From NCBI GenBank assembly GCA_963971405.1, contig OZ020491.1:10906855-10970854 (forward strand): DNA of 64,000 bases. Direction: 5' to 3'. The DNA comes from Psococerastis gibbosa. Lineage: Eukaryota; Arthropoda; Insecta; Psocodea; Psocidae. The translations under genes were made by a program, and so were the position numbers. Positions 21,926-32,468 of the stretch are shown one piece after another. Each line of letters starts with the position of its first letter. Position 1 is the stretch's first letter. A model generated the notes under the pieces. The model did no database searches, had not been told where the DNA came from, and was given only the letters and a program-made list of their open reading frames with translations.

Positions 21926-23585
21926 AATGAAATTTTGCTTCGTTATAAATAGTATCCACATTGAAAGTATGGTAAACAACTCAAGTAAATTTCAAATTGA
22001 AAAACGTTAGGCGGTACGAAGTTGACTGCACTAGTACACTATTTAACCCGTTTCTTCTGAGCCCTATAATGTAGTGCAAATACATTCCTGTAATAAATAT
22101 TTAAATGCCTATGTTTCTTTCTACTCCATCCATTTGTCTAAAGCGAGAGCCTTGACGCTGACGATAATGAATTTCTCGGAATTACCGTCATTTCAGTAGT
22201 ATACCTAATGTGACGCATGACTGAACTATATCCAGAGTTAGGTAACTAATTTTGGTGGATATATCGCGGGTAAAGCAGTAGTATGTATTGGCGATAGACT
22301 AGGCCGCATGATATAGAACTGCCAAGGGCAATGCGACTACATAGCCAGCACGATGTTTGCTATAGCTGTAGGACTAATGTTCACCACGGAGTTCCCCTGT
22401 AAGATAAATTATTCCTCGATGACGCTATAGCAAAATGAAGCAGAAGGCAGGTTAATTTTTTTTCTTTTTGTATTAATTCAACTCATCTTCAAGATGGAAA
22501 ATCGATGATAAAATCAATTTTATTCATGGATTTGTGACGTTTTGAAAGTTTACTCCTCAATTGTTCGATGACTGTGAGGCCCCTGTCTCTAATAACTACT
22601 TACAGACTCAGTCGATCTAACCCCTTGTTAAGTAATATTACACCATAGTCACTAACCTTTTACCAATAGATTGCCACTGCTTGTGTAGTGGTGTATTGCG
22701 ACTTTTCTACTATTTTTATGCACATATTGTAGAATCGTTATTAAAAAAAATTTGTTCAATACAGCCAGCGCACTAAGGTCACTGCTCAGAACATACACTA
22801 CCAATATTAGAAGTGTGGGAGAGGATACCCAATGCACTGTGTGGAACTGTCGCTCCCTAGTACACTATTCTATTTTTTAATTTATGCGTTAAGATTTCGA
22901 ACATTTATTCCAATAATACTTCGGATACAATAAACTATCATTGCATTAGGCGTATTTGCTTGAAATTTTCTTAACAAAACAATTATGTCAAAGAGAAATG
23001 CGAAATAATGGGGTTAACATGAAATCATGCACGTAGAAAAATAACTACAAAACAACAATTTCAAAGAAAATTAAATAAGAAAAATAAAGAGTTTGCAAGT
23101 AATTAAATCTTTAACAGTTAATAACATAATAAGCCCAATAGTTGGACGTCGTTAAAGATAATAAATTACACAATGAACATTTATTTGACGTTTAGTTAAT
23201 GCTTAGAGTGTCGGAGCTTGTTATAACAACATTTTTCTATGACGAATTGTACTTATGATGAAACCATAAATATTAATAAATAAATGTAGCGATAGTCTAG
23301 TACTTAAGGCCATTTTGAATACAGGCAAGTCGCTAGTTAAGACAAACCCACCCACAGGGTAGCTTTTTACCTGCCTTAACTGGCATACCAGACTCATTAA
23401 TAGATTCTTCCAAATACAATATACGAAAATATTACAGTACTTATAAAAATAATATTACTGGCGAAATAGCATCGCATTACACCTCAGACAAGTTTAAACA
23501 ACAATAAGCCAGTTCATATATAGGAAAAAAAGTGTTCAAACATAATCACTGTCCACTAAACACAAATAATTCATTATTGCTAAAA
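21926..23585. other. Gene-free stretch 3' of Gle1
   Basis: No exon or RNA gene recognised. The reverse complement of AATAAA at 23180-23185 could serve Gle1, about 400 nt after its stop. Confidence 0.4.
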
Positions 23586-26500
23586 TCACCAAAAGTTGAC
23601 GGGAAGTCGATCTGGATGAGGGGGTATTTTTTCTTCGCGGACAACTTTTTGTAAAAATGTTTCCAGACGAGCCAGCGGTCCTGAGAAATTGCTGTCAGTT
23701 AGCTGGAATGTGAAAAAATAATTAGAAAGTGACTAGATTTCCCATTTTTGAGATCGAGTATTCTCAAATTAGAAGGCCGCCCTGGTATGGCATATTTTGT
23801 GCCCGAGTAAGAACGGATACTTGCACCGTTTCTACCTTGCAGAATCTCGAATCTACCGTGCATGTGGGCTGGCTAATGAGACACTTGAGCACATCCCCCA
23901 ACAGTTCCCCTTGCATACAACGTGCCATATTACCCCATCAGGTTCAACACAATTATGGTGGACTTCGGCGCCCATTCCACCAACCGGCTAGGGCTATTTA
24001 CAAAAACGGTGACGCGGTAGCAGACATTCAAGACTTAGGTGGCGTTTCCACCGATCTCGCATTGCAGAATGCAAATGACATTGACGGAAATGTTTGTTTT
24101 TCTTTTTATAGAAATCTATTAAAATGTTTGTAATTAACATATCCCATGACGCCATTTTTTAATTTTAGTTAGTTTGTTTGTGATTTTACTGTATGATCAT
24201 TGATCAATTTTAACTATGGCATAGAGGAAAACAAACATTTCCGTCAATGTCATTTGCATTCTGCAATGCGAGGTCCATGGAAACCCCGACTAAGTCTTGA
24301 ATGTCTGCTACCACGTCACCGTTTTTGTAAATAGCCCTAGTCGGTCGGTGGAATGGGCGCCTTCACATGCATGTGGGTACTAGCAGAAAGGGCATTTCTG
24401 AGACATCAGGCAATCGGCATCACCTGTGCTAAGAAGTAAGTAAGGAAATGACTTCGACGGCTGGACGCTGCCTAATAAGAGACCTCGGCGCCCTTGACTG
24501 GCATTGGTAGGCGCATAGTCCACAGACCTCGTTTGTGATAGTGATAGTTATTGACGTGGTAGCAGACATTTTTAGACTATCTTTAATGTCTGCTACCACG
24601 CCAATATCACTATCACAAACGAGGTCGGTGGAATTTGCGCCTTAGGTCATGCCAAGGCCTTTAGTGTCAGGCGCAAGGTGATTTCCCTTTTAAATAGTAT
24701 TACTGTTTATGCAGCATTGATTTTGCTCTATAGATTGGTGCAGAAGTCCAGTTTTTTATAAATCTTCTAATTTCTGCTACAATTTACAGAGTCATATAGG
24801 TGCAGTAATACTCGTACAATTCTATAAATTTATGTCATTGGATCCCCACCAAACTGTGGCAACCAAGTGTTTTGGGTGGAGAATATGTCATTCATAATTA
24901 GGGACACGTAAAAGGGATAGTACATTTAAAGTGGCTGTTGTAGATCTTTTGTTGTTGATGTTGTGCATGTTAGTTTAGTCGTGTCCTAATGCGTCTATAT
25001 TGAAGCACTTAGTCCAAGGGCTGACACAGCTAAGGTGGAACCAGAGGGGCACAATGTAAAACCTCAGGTAACATAATGGAGAAGAACCGTGTTGCAACAA
25101 GGGGTACCGAAACGCAACTGGTTTCCTCCTAGGAAGAAAAACAGGTTAACCATGGATACGCTACTTGTAATCACGAAATGAGAAAACTCCATATTTTACG
25201 TTTATAGACTGTTAGACCAACAGTTACAAACCAAGAAACTGAAATTCCTAAGGCGGGGTTTCCACATACGTCAATGGTCAATGGTAAATATGGTTTTGAC
25301 GTGGTAGCAGACATTTTTAGTATGTCTTTAATGTCTGCTAAAACGTCAATACCATTTTTACCATTGACCATTGACGTATGTGGAAACCCCGCCCTACCAA
25401 GCAAAATGCACACAATGGGAAATGAGCAATAAACTCACCTTTTCTAAGGGAGGAAAATATTCCTGGCAAATATATGCAAGCATTTTCTTGAATTGTCCGC
25501 GATACGTCAGCCACAGATTATGACCAGTCACTTTTAGGAATTCCAAAATCAAAGCCGGGCAGACGTAGGACCGAGGTGGAAGATTAAGAATTGCCGCCAA
25601 CCACCGCCACGCCTCAGCCATTCCAAGCGGATGACGCTTCCCTCCTCGAGGTCCCGAAATCAGGACTGCGGCATAGAGACGCACCACACCTGTCATTCTG
25701 TTTAAGAAACTGTCCTCCTTCTCCATTATCCCATCAATCGCCTTATAACCGAGAGACCTGCAAAGAATGCTCAGTTAGGCGCGGTTTCCACCGACCTGCA
25801 AGTGCAAAATACACATACGGTGACGAGGTAGCAGATATCATTAATAAAGGCGGGGTTTCCACCGACCTCTCATTGCAGAATGCAAATGACATTGACGGAA
25901 ATTTTTGTTTCACTCTATGCCATAATTAAAATTGATCAATGATCATAGAGTAAAATCACAAACATACAAATTAAAATTAAAAAATGGCTTCATGGGATAT
26001 GTTAAGTACAAACATTTCAATAGATTTCTATAAAAAGAAAAATTCAAATTTCCGTCATGTGCATTCTGCAATGAGAGGTCGTCGGAAACCCCGCCTAAGT
26101 CTTGAATGTCTGCTACCACGTCATCGTATTTGTATTTTGCACTTGCAGGTCGGTGGAAACCGCGCCTTAGCATATTTCAGGTTATTTAAAAGAGTTAAGT
26201 TACGACACACAGTTTGAATTGAATTGAAAAACGAGTCTATTGAAAAGAAAGATTGGAGGGTAAAACCCCTAAAAATTGGGTTAGCCCAAAACAATATAGA
26301 CAATATCTCGAGAATTGATTTTTCTGGGGGGTGATGTGCAACTCTGGGAGGATGGACGGTCTACACCTTCAGGGGCCGGCCGCCATACTAAGTTAAGAAC
26401 CAGAGCAGGTTCAAAGCTGCAGATAACTTGGTCGTGTGCACAGTGCCGGTAGGGAAACATGGTAGGACTTGTCCTGGTTACCTCCGAACAAATCGTGTGA

Positions 26501-29500
26501 CTTCACTGTGTTTCCCAAGAGGTTCGGAATCTACTATAATCAGGAGGTCCACTGTCCTATGAGCTGGCGTAGGACAGTCAAGTCGGGGTCGCTGTGGGCC
26601 CAAATATGAGCCCTAAGTCGTTATTAACCCGACGAACACTACTACACCTTCAGGATAGGATTGCGCAGCCCTCTCCAACAACCAAGACTGACACCCCTTA
26701 CGTCTTTACTGGGAGGCTCGTCGGCGTATGGCAGAGATGCCAAGAGCTGGCATTCGATAAAGTAAAGTAAGAATTGATTTTTCTAAACTTACATGCAAAA
26801 TCGACGAACTGACAGACAGACACTTCGCAAAGAAAATTTTTAATGGTTCCTAGGACCCCAAAAAGTGTGTAGATCCGATGAAATCTCGGAATCGAAAATT
26901 TCGACCATCGCAAAGCTTTCCTTGTACCAACGTAAAAATAGGAAAGCAAAAATAGTTTTCGTTCATTAACAGATCAACTTTATTACTTTAGATTAAATTA
27001 TATTTAAAAACAAATAGTATGACTAATTATAACGGGTCTTTACATTTTCCATTAATGTCTCGATTATATTTCCTGCTTGTTTATTTACCTAATTTAACAG
27101 TTAAACTCAGCTTCCCACTTAACTAAGTAATTTAATGGTTATAATACATACAGGTAATATTCCACATCCGACTGTCCTTCTTGCCTTGGAAAGAACACTG
27201 GAGCCAGATAGGGGCAGTTCCTATGAAAATGCGCAACAGTCAGCTCTCCAAAGTCTGGAAAGTCGACCCAAAGATTAACGAGGACCGAAGCTACAGCAAA
27301 TACTGTGTCGGCTTTTCCACTAAGAGCTTTGTAGCCTTGACTCTGAAAAGAAGATGAAAGCCTGAATTAAATATTTGCATCAAACATTCTCTTCATTCGT
27401 GTAGTGAAAGGACACTTGAAAGAAGACCGTGCCGCGAGTAATGACTAAACACGGCAATGACAGTAACTTATAATTCCAGCGTCGACTAAAAAAATAAAAA
27501 ACAAAAAAAAGTGTTGAATGGCAGATCACATAGCATATGTAAAATGAAAAGTTTGCCACGATGACTTTGTCCGGTAACTTTAAACTTTGCTAATGGATAT
27601 GTTTCCTTTCGAAATCCAACATGGCAGCCTGCCAAGACATGTGTTAGACTACTTGCCAGTTAAATAAATTCCTAGCGCCATTTTGAAGACGCTTTGCGCT
27701 CTATCTAGGTACTAAATTACAATGCGTTTGTCCGCTCTAGGCTCGAATATGCCTCTGTGGTGTGGAATAACGGCCCAGTGAATCAGTTACTGTCGATTGA
27801 ACAAGTGCAAAAGCGTTTCTTACGGTATATGTATTTCAGGCGACATGGGACGTATCCACACTACAGAGACCATCCCGTTAGCACAGCTCAGTTGCAAATG
27901 AGTTTGAGATGAACTCTCTTGAGTGTAGGAGGGTGATTGCAGACTGTATTTTCTTTTATAAGCTGATTAAAGGTCATCTGGACTGCCCTTCTATACTAGA
28001 AAGAGTTCACCTCAGAGTCAATATCAAGAATACACGATCGAAAACTTTGTTTATTGCCAGCTCTACATGTAAGTCACCGCTTGGTAGGATCATTGGGGTT
28101 ATAAACAAACTCAATGATCCTGATCCATTTGCACTGAGCATACCATCCTTCAGGGCAGCTATTTTGGGCATTATAAGTAGGCCTGTGCCTTAGGGTGAAT
28201 TGTTGTTTTATAGGTACCTATGTAGTTTTAGTTTTTAAAAGCCTTTGTGGGCAATTTTTGGTTTCGTGTACTGTGCGTGTAAGTGTCATCGTTATGGACC
28301 TTATCTGTTGATGGCTCAAATAAAAACTATTTATTATTATTAAATTTCGTTGCAGTCAATGCAAGCAGCGAACAGTAGTTTGGACCGGCAGTGTGAATTC
28401 ATTCTATTTTAAACCTATCCAAAAGTGGTCTGCTGTTATGAAAGGAGACAAGATGACGTCACTACGAGAAAAATCAGGAGGCGCGCACTTACCACAAAAG
28501 TTTTTGCCAGCAAATTTTTCACAAATATAATACCAAGCGGGTGTTCAGAAGCATTGACTTTGTTGCCAGCGCACTCTACACTTTTTCCGGACAACAGGTT
28601 ATGGAGCCGTCTGTATTTATCCTTCATGTGTTCGGCGTTTACAGAAGAAATCGCATTGACAGGCATTGTCACAGCTTTTTGCAAGGAAAACCGTAGCCCC
28701 TTCAGCTTTGGATCTGCCATGAATACTTCCAAAGAACTCTCTACATCTTCCAAGTGCTGTCTTAATGTAGAAAATTGGAGAAATGACTCATGGTCGAAAT
28801 AACCAGATAAAATAGATAACGTTTTTGATGGCTCTATAGAAAAAAAAAATGGTTAGAATTAATCATTATTGCGAAGAATATTTTCTAACGATTTCTTAAT
28901 ACCAGAGGACAACGCCATAGCATAGAACATAGAACATTGCTGACACGACAGTACATATACAACACAATATTAAATTCAGAGGCGTAAAGTTTTAGAATGA
29001 TGGCGGGGGCAAAACTAAGTAGACCTTATGACGTCATCAGGCAGGATAAGGAAAAATTGAAAATATAAGAGCAAAATAAGTAGGGTTTTACACATTTTAA
29101 TAGTTGTAAAGTATAGCTGTAGATTTTACAAAACTAAAAAAGGAATGCTTATATTCATATTGCTGCAAAGGGGACCATGAAGTATGAACCACGTCTTACA
29201 GCAATGCTCGAGGCTGGGGGGGCAAGTTGGACCGTGCCCCCCCCCCCCCCACAACTTTACGCCCCTGATTAAATTGTTTATTTTTAAAATTAAGGCACAG
29301 TTCCAAATATTTTGATTTTTTTTTCCTAACGCCTGCTTTCGAATTGTGTGTGAGGCCAGAAGTCCCCCAGGGCTGAACGCGCCATCATAAGTCAAGTATG
29401 TCAACGCCTGCTTTCAGCATTTGGGGAGTTGACTGACAAGGAGGACCTCCTGATTATAGTGGATTCCGAACCGCCTGGGGAATATAATAAAGTCTCACAT

Positions 29501-31115
29501 TTCATTCGGAGGTGACCAGGACTCGCCACGCACGTAGACTGACTGGTATTTTGTAAAATAGTATTGTTTTTTTAAAAAGCTTACATTTTTTTACAAAACT
29601 TGTACACAATTTTGCGGCTGTGGCACAAGTAATTAATTAATCTAGTCAAAAATGACCACCTCTCCCTTGTTTACAAAATATTTGGAAATCTCTGCCTTAA
29701 ATATATTTGATTAATATTTTTCACAGTTCACTCCGAACATCACAATAATTTTTTTTTATCCTGGAAAATTAAACTGTCTGCTTCAAAACGATTTACCCAA
29801 TCTCAAAGGATAACATTAACATTTAAGTTAATTAAAGAACGCCTTTGAAGCTTACCATTGTTTGTTGTTTCAGCTGATTGGTTAATATGTTTTTCAGGCG
29901 ATAATTTTTCATTCTTCGGAACCAGATTTTTATATTTTTGTGTATCGACATTTTCAGCACCATCGGGTCCCTTTTCATTCTCCAATGCTGTATTTTTATC
30001 TATTTCTAATTTTTTCTTTTCCTTAGCTAACACTTCATTGTTAATTCTTTCCTCATTATTTCTTTTCTCTTCCACTTCTGCCCTTAAGCATTCTTCCTTC
30101 TTCCGAGCTTCCTCACGCTTCTGCATTTCCAAAACTTCATTGCTGATTTTATATTTTTGAGTATCGACATTTTCAGCACCATCGGGTCGCTTTTCATTCT
30201 CCAAGGCTCTATTTTTTTCTATTTCTAATTTTTTCTTTTCCTTAGCTAACACTTCATTGTTAATTCTTTCCTCATTTTTTCTTTTCTCTTCCACTTCTAC
30301 CCTTAAGTGCTCTTCCTTCTTCCGAGCTTCCTCACGCTTCCGCATTTCCAAAGCTTCATTGCTGATCCGTTCAGATTCGGCAATCATCAACGCGTGAACA
30401 CCATGAATCTCTTTCACAATAGACTCCGCAGTTTCAATATCAGCCATATCCAATTCGCCTTTCTTGGCTCGCTCTATTAACGATTCAAAACTGTGTAACT
30501 TTTTTAAAGTACTTTTCATAGCAGCGTCTAGTTTTACTTTGTCCACACATAATTTTCTTATCTCTATTAACTTAAGATACTCAGCTCGGTGCTCCTTCTG
30601 TAAATTAATAAGCTTTCCGCATAAATTCCTATACCCCAACATTAGGGCTTCAGACTTATCTTTATGCTCTTCTTCATTGCTTTCCTCCACGGCTGTTGTT
30701 TTTTCGGATGTCGCTAAAAATTCTATCTCCTTTATCATGAATGTATTTTTAGAACATGACTGGTACAAACGACTTATTTCACGAACTATAGCCTTCTCTT
30801 TCAAATTAGATTCATCTTCAAGTTTCCTCGCAATTTTATTGGCTTCCAGCATATTTTGTTTAGATATTTGTGCATTACTTTTGCTTGGATTTGTTAGGAC
30901 AGGTGGTTTGTCGACCAATATAGTTGCTCGTTTTGGACGTATTGATAAAGGAACATATCGCTGTTTTTCAGGTTCATTAAAAGTAATTACGTCGCAATCA
31001 AGTTCTGTTTGTAAAGCTTCGGGTCCCAGAGTCACGCCGTGAATCTTTGGGCCAACTTGAATTGCCTTCATGAGGATCGAAGATTGCGCTAACTCAAAAA
31101 TAGAACCCATCACAC
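23586..31115 (-). CDS. Gle1: mRNA export factor / nucleoporin Gle1
   Basis: Six exons in phase (transcription order): 31115-29856, 28833-28493, 27342-27152, 25757-25439, 23702-23586 plus possibly an upstream exon; stop TGA 23588-23586. From ATG 31110-31108 the protein is 740 residues (human GLE1 about 700). Residues 1-240 are mixed, 240-400 a charged coiled coil, and the C-terminal GLE1 domain begins in the 28833 exon. Diagnostic stretches: SLQKAVTMPVNAISSVNAEH, HPLGIIFVKNLLAKTFV, LTVAHFHRNCPYLAPVFFP, FLNRMTGVVRLYAAVL, AWRWLAAILNL and the terminal IPPHPDRLPVNFW. Gle1 acts at the cytoplasmic face of the nuclear pore, activating the DEAD-box ATPase Dbp5 with IP6, and also affects translation. 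The first exon starts after an acceptor (GTTGCAG), so a 5' exon is likely but not found. The coiled coil holds a 73-residue tandem duplication. Introns are crowded with fold-back elements. Shares its 5' flank with clu. Confidence 0.92.
23740..23965 (+). pseudogene. Non-LTR RT C-terminal scrap in Gle1 intron
   Basis: The plus strand encodes NGYLHRFYLAESRIYRACGL then ANETLEHI, the LHRFgla.s..CrlCg..eTleHi zinc-knuckle-like tail of non-LTR RTs. Opposite strand to Gle1. Confidence 0.6.
23967..24361. mobile_element. Fold-back element f (nested, TTC duplication)
   Basis: The outer hairpin GGCGCCCATTCCACCAACCG ... GTCGGTGGAATGGGCGCC carries GGTAGCAGACATTCAAGACT / AGTCTTGAATGTCTGCTACC. Inside is a second hairpin (GTGGCGTTTCCACCGATCTC ... 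GAGGTCCATGGAAACCCCGAC) around a TGATCATTGATCA core. TTC flanks both sides (23964-23966, 24362-24364). Gle1 last intron. Confidence 0.85.
24510..24641. mobile_element. Fold-back element g
   Basis: GGCGCATAGTCCACAGACCT ... AGGTCGGTGGAATTTGCGCC with arms GTTTGTGATAGTGATA / TATCACTATCACAAAC and the tip GTGGTAGCAGACATTTTTAG. Flanks are GTA and TTA. Gle1 last intron. Confidence 0.85.
25252..25393. mobile_element. Fold-back element h
   Basis: GGCGGGGTTTCCACATACGT ... ACGTATGTGGAAACCCCGCC. Arms CAATGGTCAATGGTAAATAT are nearly perfect; the tip reads GTGGTAGCAGACATTTTTAG / AATGTCTGCTAAAACG. It lies 45 bp downstream of a Gle1 exon. Confidence 0.85.
25778..26166. mobile_element. Fold-back element i (nested, TTA duplication)
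   Basis: Outer hairpin GGCGCGGTTTCCACCGACCT ... AGGTCGGTGGAAACCGCGCC. Inner hairpin GGCGGGGTTTCCACCGACCT ... AGGTCGTCGGAAACCCCGCC around a TGATCAATGATCA core. TTA at 25775-25777 and 26167-26169. Its edge lies about 20 bp from the Gle1 acceptor and abuts a CTAAC branch-point-like site. Confidence 0.87.
26220..26945 (-). repeat. TIR repeat R1, minus copy split by a retroposon
   Basis: 26945-26786 and 26310-26230 read as R1: ATTTTCGATTCCGAGATTTC, TTTTTGGGGTCCTAGGAACC, TGTCTGTCTGTC, then TTTTGGGCTAACCCAATTTT. The two parts are contiguous in the 53721-54579 copy. Here they are separated by the 26326-26770 insertion. Confidence 0.7.
26311..26785 (+). mobile_element. Composite SINE-like retroposon with 15-bp target duplication
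   Basis: AGAATTGATTTTTCT flanks the insert exactly (26311-26325 and 26771-26785). The 445-bp insert contains a SINE-B-like 5' half (GGCCGCCATACTAAGTTAAG, GGTTCGGAATCTACTATAAT) joined to a different 3' half (GGACAGTCAAGTCGGGGTCG, CCCGACGAACACTACTACAC). It ends in an A-rich GATAAAGTAAAGTA tail. Confidence 0.8.
27700..28355 (+). pseudogene. Non-LTR retrotransposon 3' end, RT C-terminus
   Basis: The plus strand encodes FVRSRLEYASVVWNNGPV, IEQVQKRFLRYMYFR and, after a stop, RVIADCIFFYKLIKGHLDCP: the SrLEYas.vWnp / iE.vQkrFlr landmarks of Jockey/CR1-type elements. It ends in an AATAAAAACTATTTATTATT tail. It lies antisense in a Gle1 intron. Confidence 0.8.
28880..29400. other. Gle1 intron segment without recognised element
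   Basis: Contains a poly-C run near 29237 and an AACGCCTGCTTTCGA scrap (29329-29345) that looks like a SINE-B 3' end. No exon seen. Confidence 0.4.
29402..29550 (-). mobile_element. SINE-B fragment in Gle1 intron
   Basis: Minus strand of GGACCTCCTGATTATAGTGG, GGAGGTGACCAGGACTCG and the 3' end AACGCCTGCTTTCAGC. The segment holding the CCCGCCAGGCTGACAGGG box is deleted. Confidence 0.65.
29929..30366 (-). repeat. Exonic 219-bp tandem duplication in Gle1
   Basis: Copies at 30366-30148 and 30147-29929 encode 73 residues each, starting ISNEALEMRKREEARKKEE and ISNEVLEMQKREEARKKEE. I count 8 residue differences. The frame is preserved. Confidence 0.95.
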
Positions 31116-31169
31116 CTGCAACAAAATCCACACAACAATAAATACGATATTAAAGACTGCACAAATCAC

Positions 31170-31196
31170 GGAATATTGACAAGTGGAATAGCCGCC
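31170..31196. repeat. Solo terminus of fold-back element c type
   Basis: GGAATATTGACAAGTGGAATAGCCGCC followed by TTA nearly repeats 13042-13067. No partner arm nearby. It lies just upstream of the Gle1 first recognised exon. (Motif split here for length: GGAATATTGACAAG, TGGAATAGCCGCC.). Confidence 0.6.
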
Positions 31197-31551
31197 TTAG
31201 CTTACATGCTGCTATCAACAACAACAACATATGGAAGTGTGGACCTTAAATTAAATTTCACAGGAAACATTCATTGTATGACGTATGTACTGAATATAAG
31301 AAATGTTTTGATATGTACATTTTTAAACAGCTGGAAGGCATGGAAATTAAGATTATTATTAGTATTTTCAGTCAGCATTTCACTCTCCATAATTGTAATT
31401 GATGCTGATAGTAGCATGTATTGCTAATGCCAATAATCCATAGATCACAGTAAATTTAATTTAGTCCTACCACGAAATCCGTGCAATGGTTTACGACTTT
31501 ACGTTACGTCTAGTTAAGCTACCCCGCGGCTCAACAAGTCGGATAAAAATG

Positions 31552-31899
31552 CTACTCAGAGTGGGCAGTCCAATTTAACTTCGAGTCCACCGTGAAGCCC
31601 AACAGCTTAACACGATCCCTCTTCGTGTTCGGGGTTCCAGTCTGGAGGGAACAGGTAATCTTTTGCGTCTTTCCTTCTTTAAGGAAAAGCTTGTTGTCAT
31701 CGAACCAATGGGTTGCCGCCGCTAGCAAGTAATCTGCCATCATTCGGGCCTCGATGAGTGAGGGGCCCCTACAGTATATAGTTGCATCGTCATCAAATAG
31801 CAGGGTCTGGAGGCCTAAATCATTCACCATTATGAGGAACAGTAAGGGACCTAAGACAGATATACGTACCTGATTGAAGTTTATTATTGATGTTACCAA
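31552..31899 (-). pseudogene. RT palm fragment between Gle1 and clu
   Basis: The minus strand encodes SVLGPLLFLIMVNDLGLQTL, LLFDDDATIYC and KLLGFTVDSKLNW. The RT active site normally reads FADD; here it is FDDD, so it is inactive. 5' and 3' truncated. Confidence 0.8.
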
Positions 31900-32468
31900 A
31901 GGAGACGCTATATGCTATAACTGTTTTACTCAAAGCAGCTGTTGACCAAAACCCACCTTTAGGCTTACAGTTACAGCTGATGAGAAAAATTAAACTTTCA
32001 AAGAAAGATGGTAGCAAACAAGAAATAACGATACCAAACTTGAAATAATCCAACAGCCGGTGATATTATAATTATAAAAATATTACAGTACAAAAAGTAA
32101 ACATTTTATTTTTCTGGGCCCTCGTAAAGCCTTGTTTTACAGAATTTTACAGCAGCTAGCAGACGACACGTGGAATTGTGTTGATCAAGGAAAAAAGGTC
32201 ACATGATGAGCGAGTGTTAAGTGATATTTATTATTAATATTTTTATCTTTCGCATTATTTTTTATGTTTTATTAATCGAGTAGCAATACCCTCATACTGT
32301 TATTTACCAGAATTGTTAAATCAGTTTAGTGCCTGTTGGTCGTTTAAGTTATAATTGATCGTTACTTCAGCCGGTACTATCCTGTAGGTAGTTAAAAGTT
32401 GCATCTAATTCAATACACGTGGTTTGGAAGTAAACCTAGTCCTAGCACATAGAAACTAAACAGCAGTA
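31900..32468. promoter_or_regulatory. Putative shared Gle1/clu 5' region
   Basis: This holds the clu 5' UTR/promoter by position, and possibly the missing Gle1 5' exon. No TATA box or initiator could be assigned. The role is inferred only from the divergent arrangement. Confidence 0.35.

Noticed and set aside
4880-26166. CRISPR-like or satellite array from the repeated GTAGCAGACATT motif
   Set aside because: The motif is dispersed in separate hairpins with target duplications, not regularly spaced, and the genome is eukaryotic.
25171-26217. Several ORFs of 76-112 residues
   Set aside because: They run through fold-back elements h and i or overlap Gle1 antisense; the palindromes create the open frames.
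28425-28802. Plus-strand 125-residue ORF
   Set aside because: Antisense to the Gle1 exon 28493-28833, which joins in phase with its neighbours.
29858-31042. Plus-strand ORFs across the Gle1 large exon
   Set aside because: Antisense shadows of the charged coiled coil.
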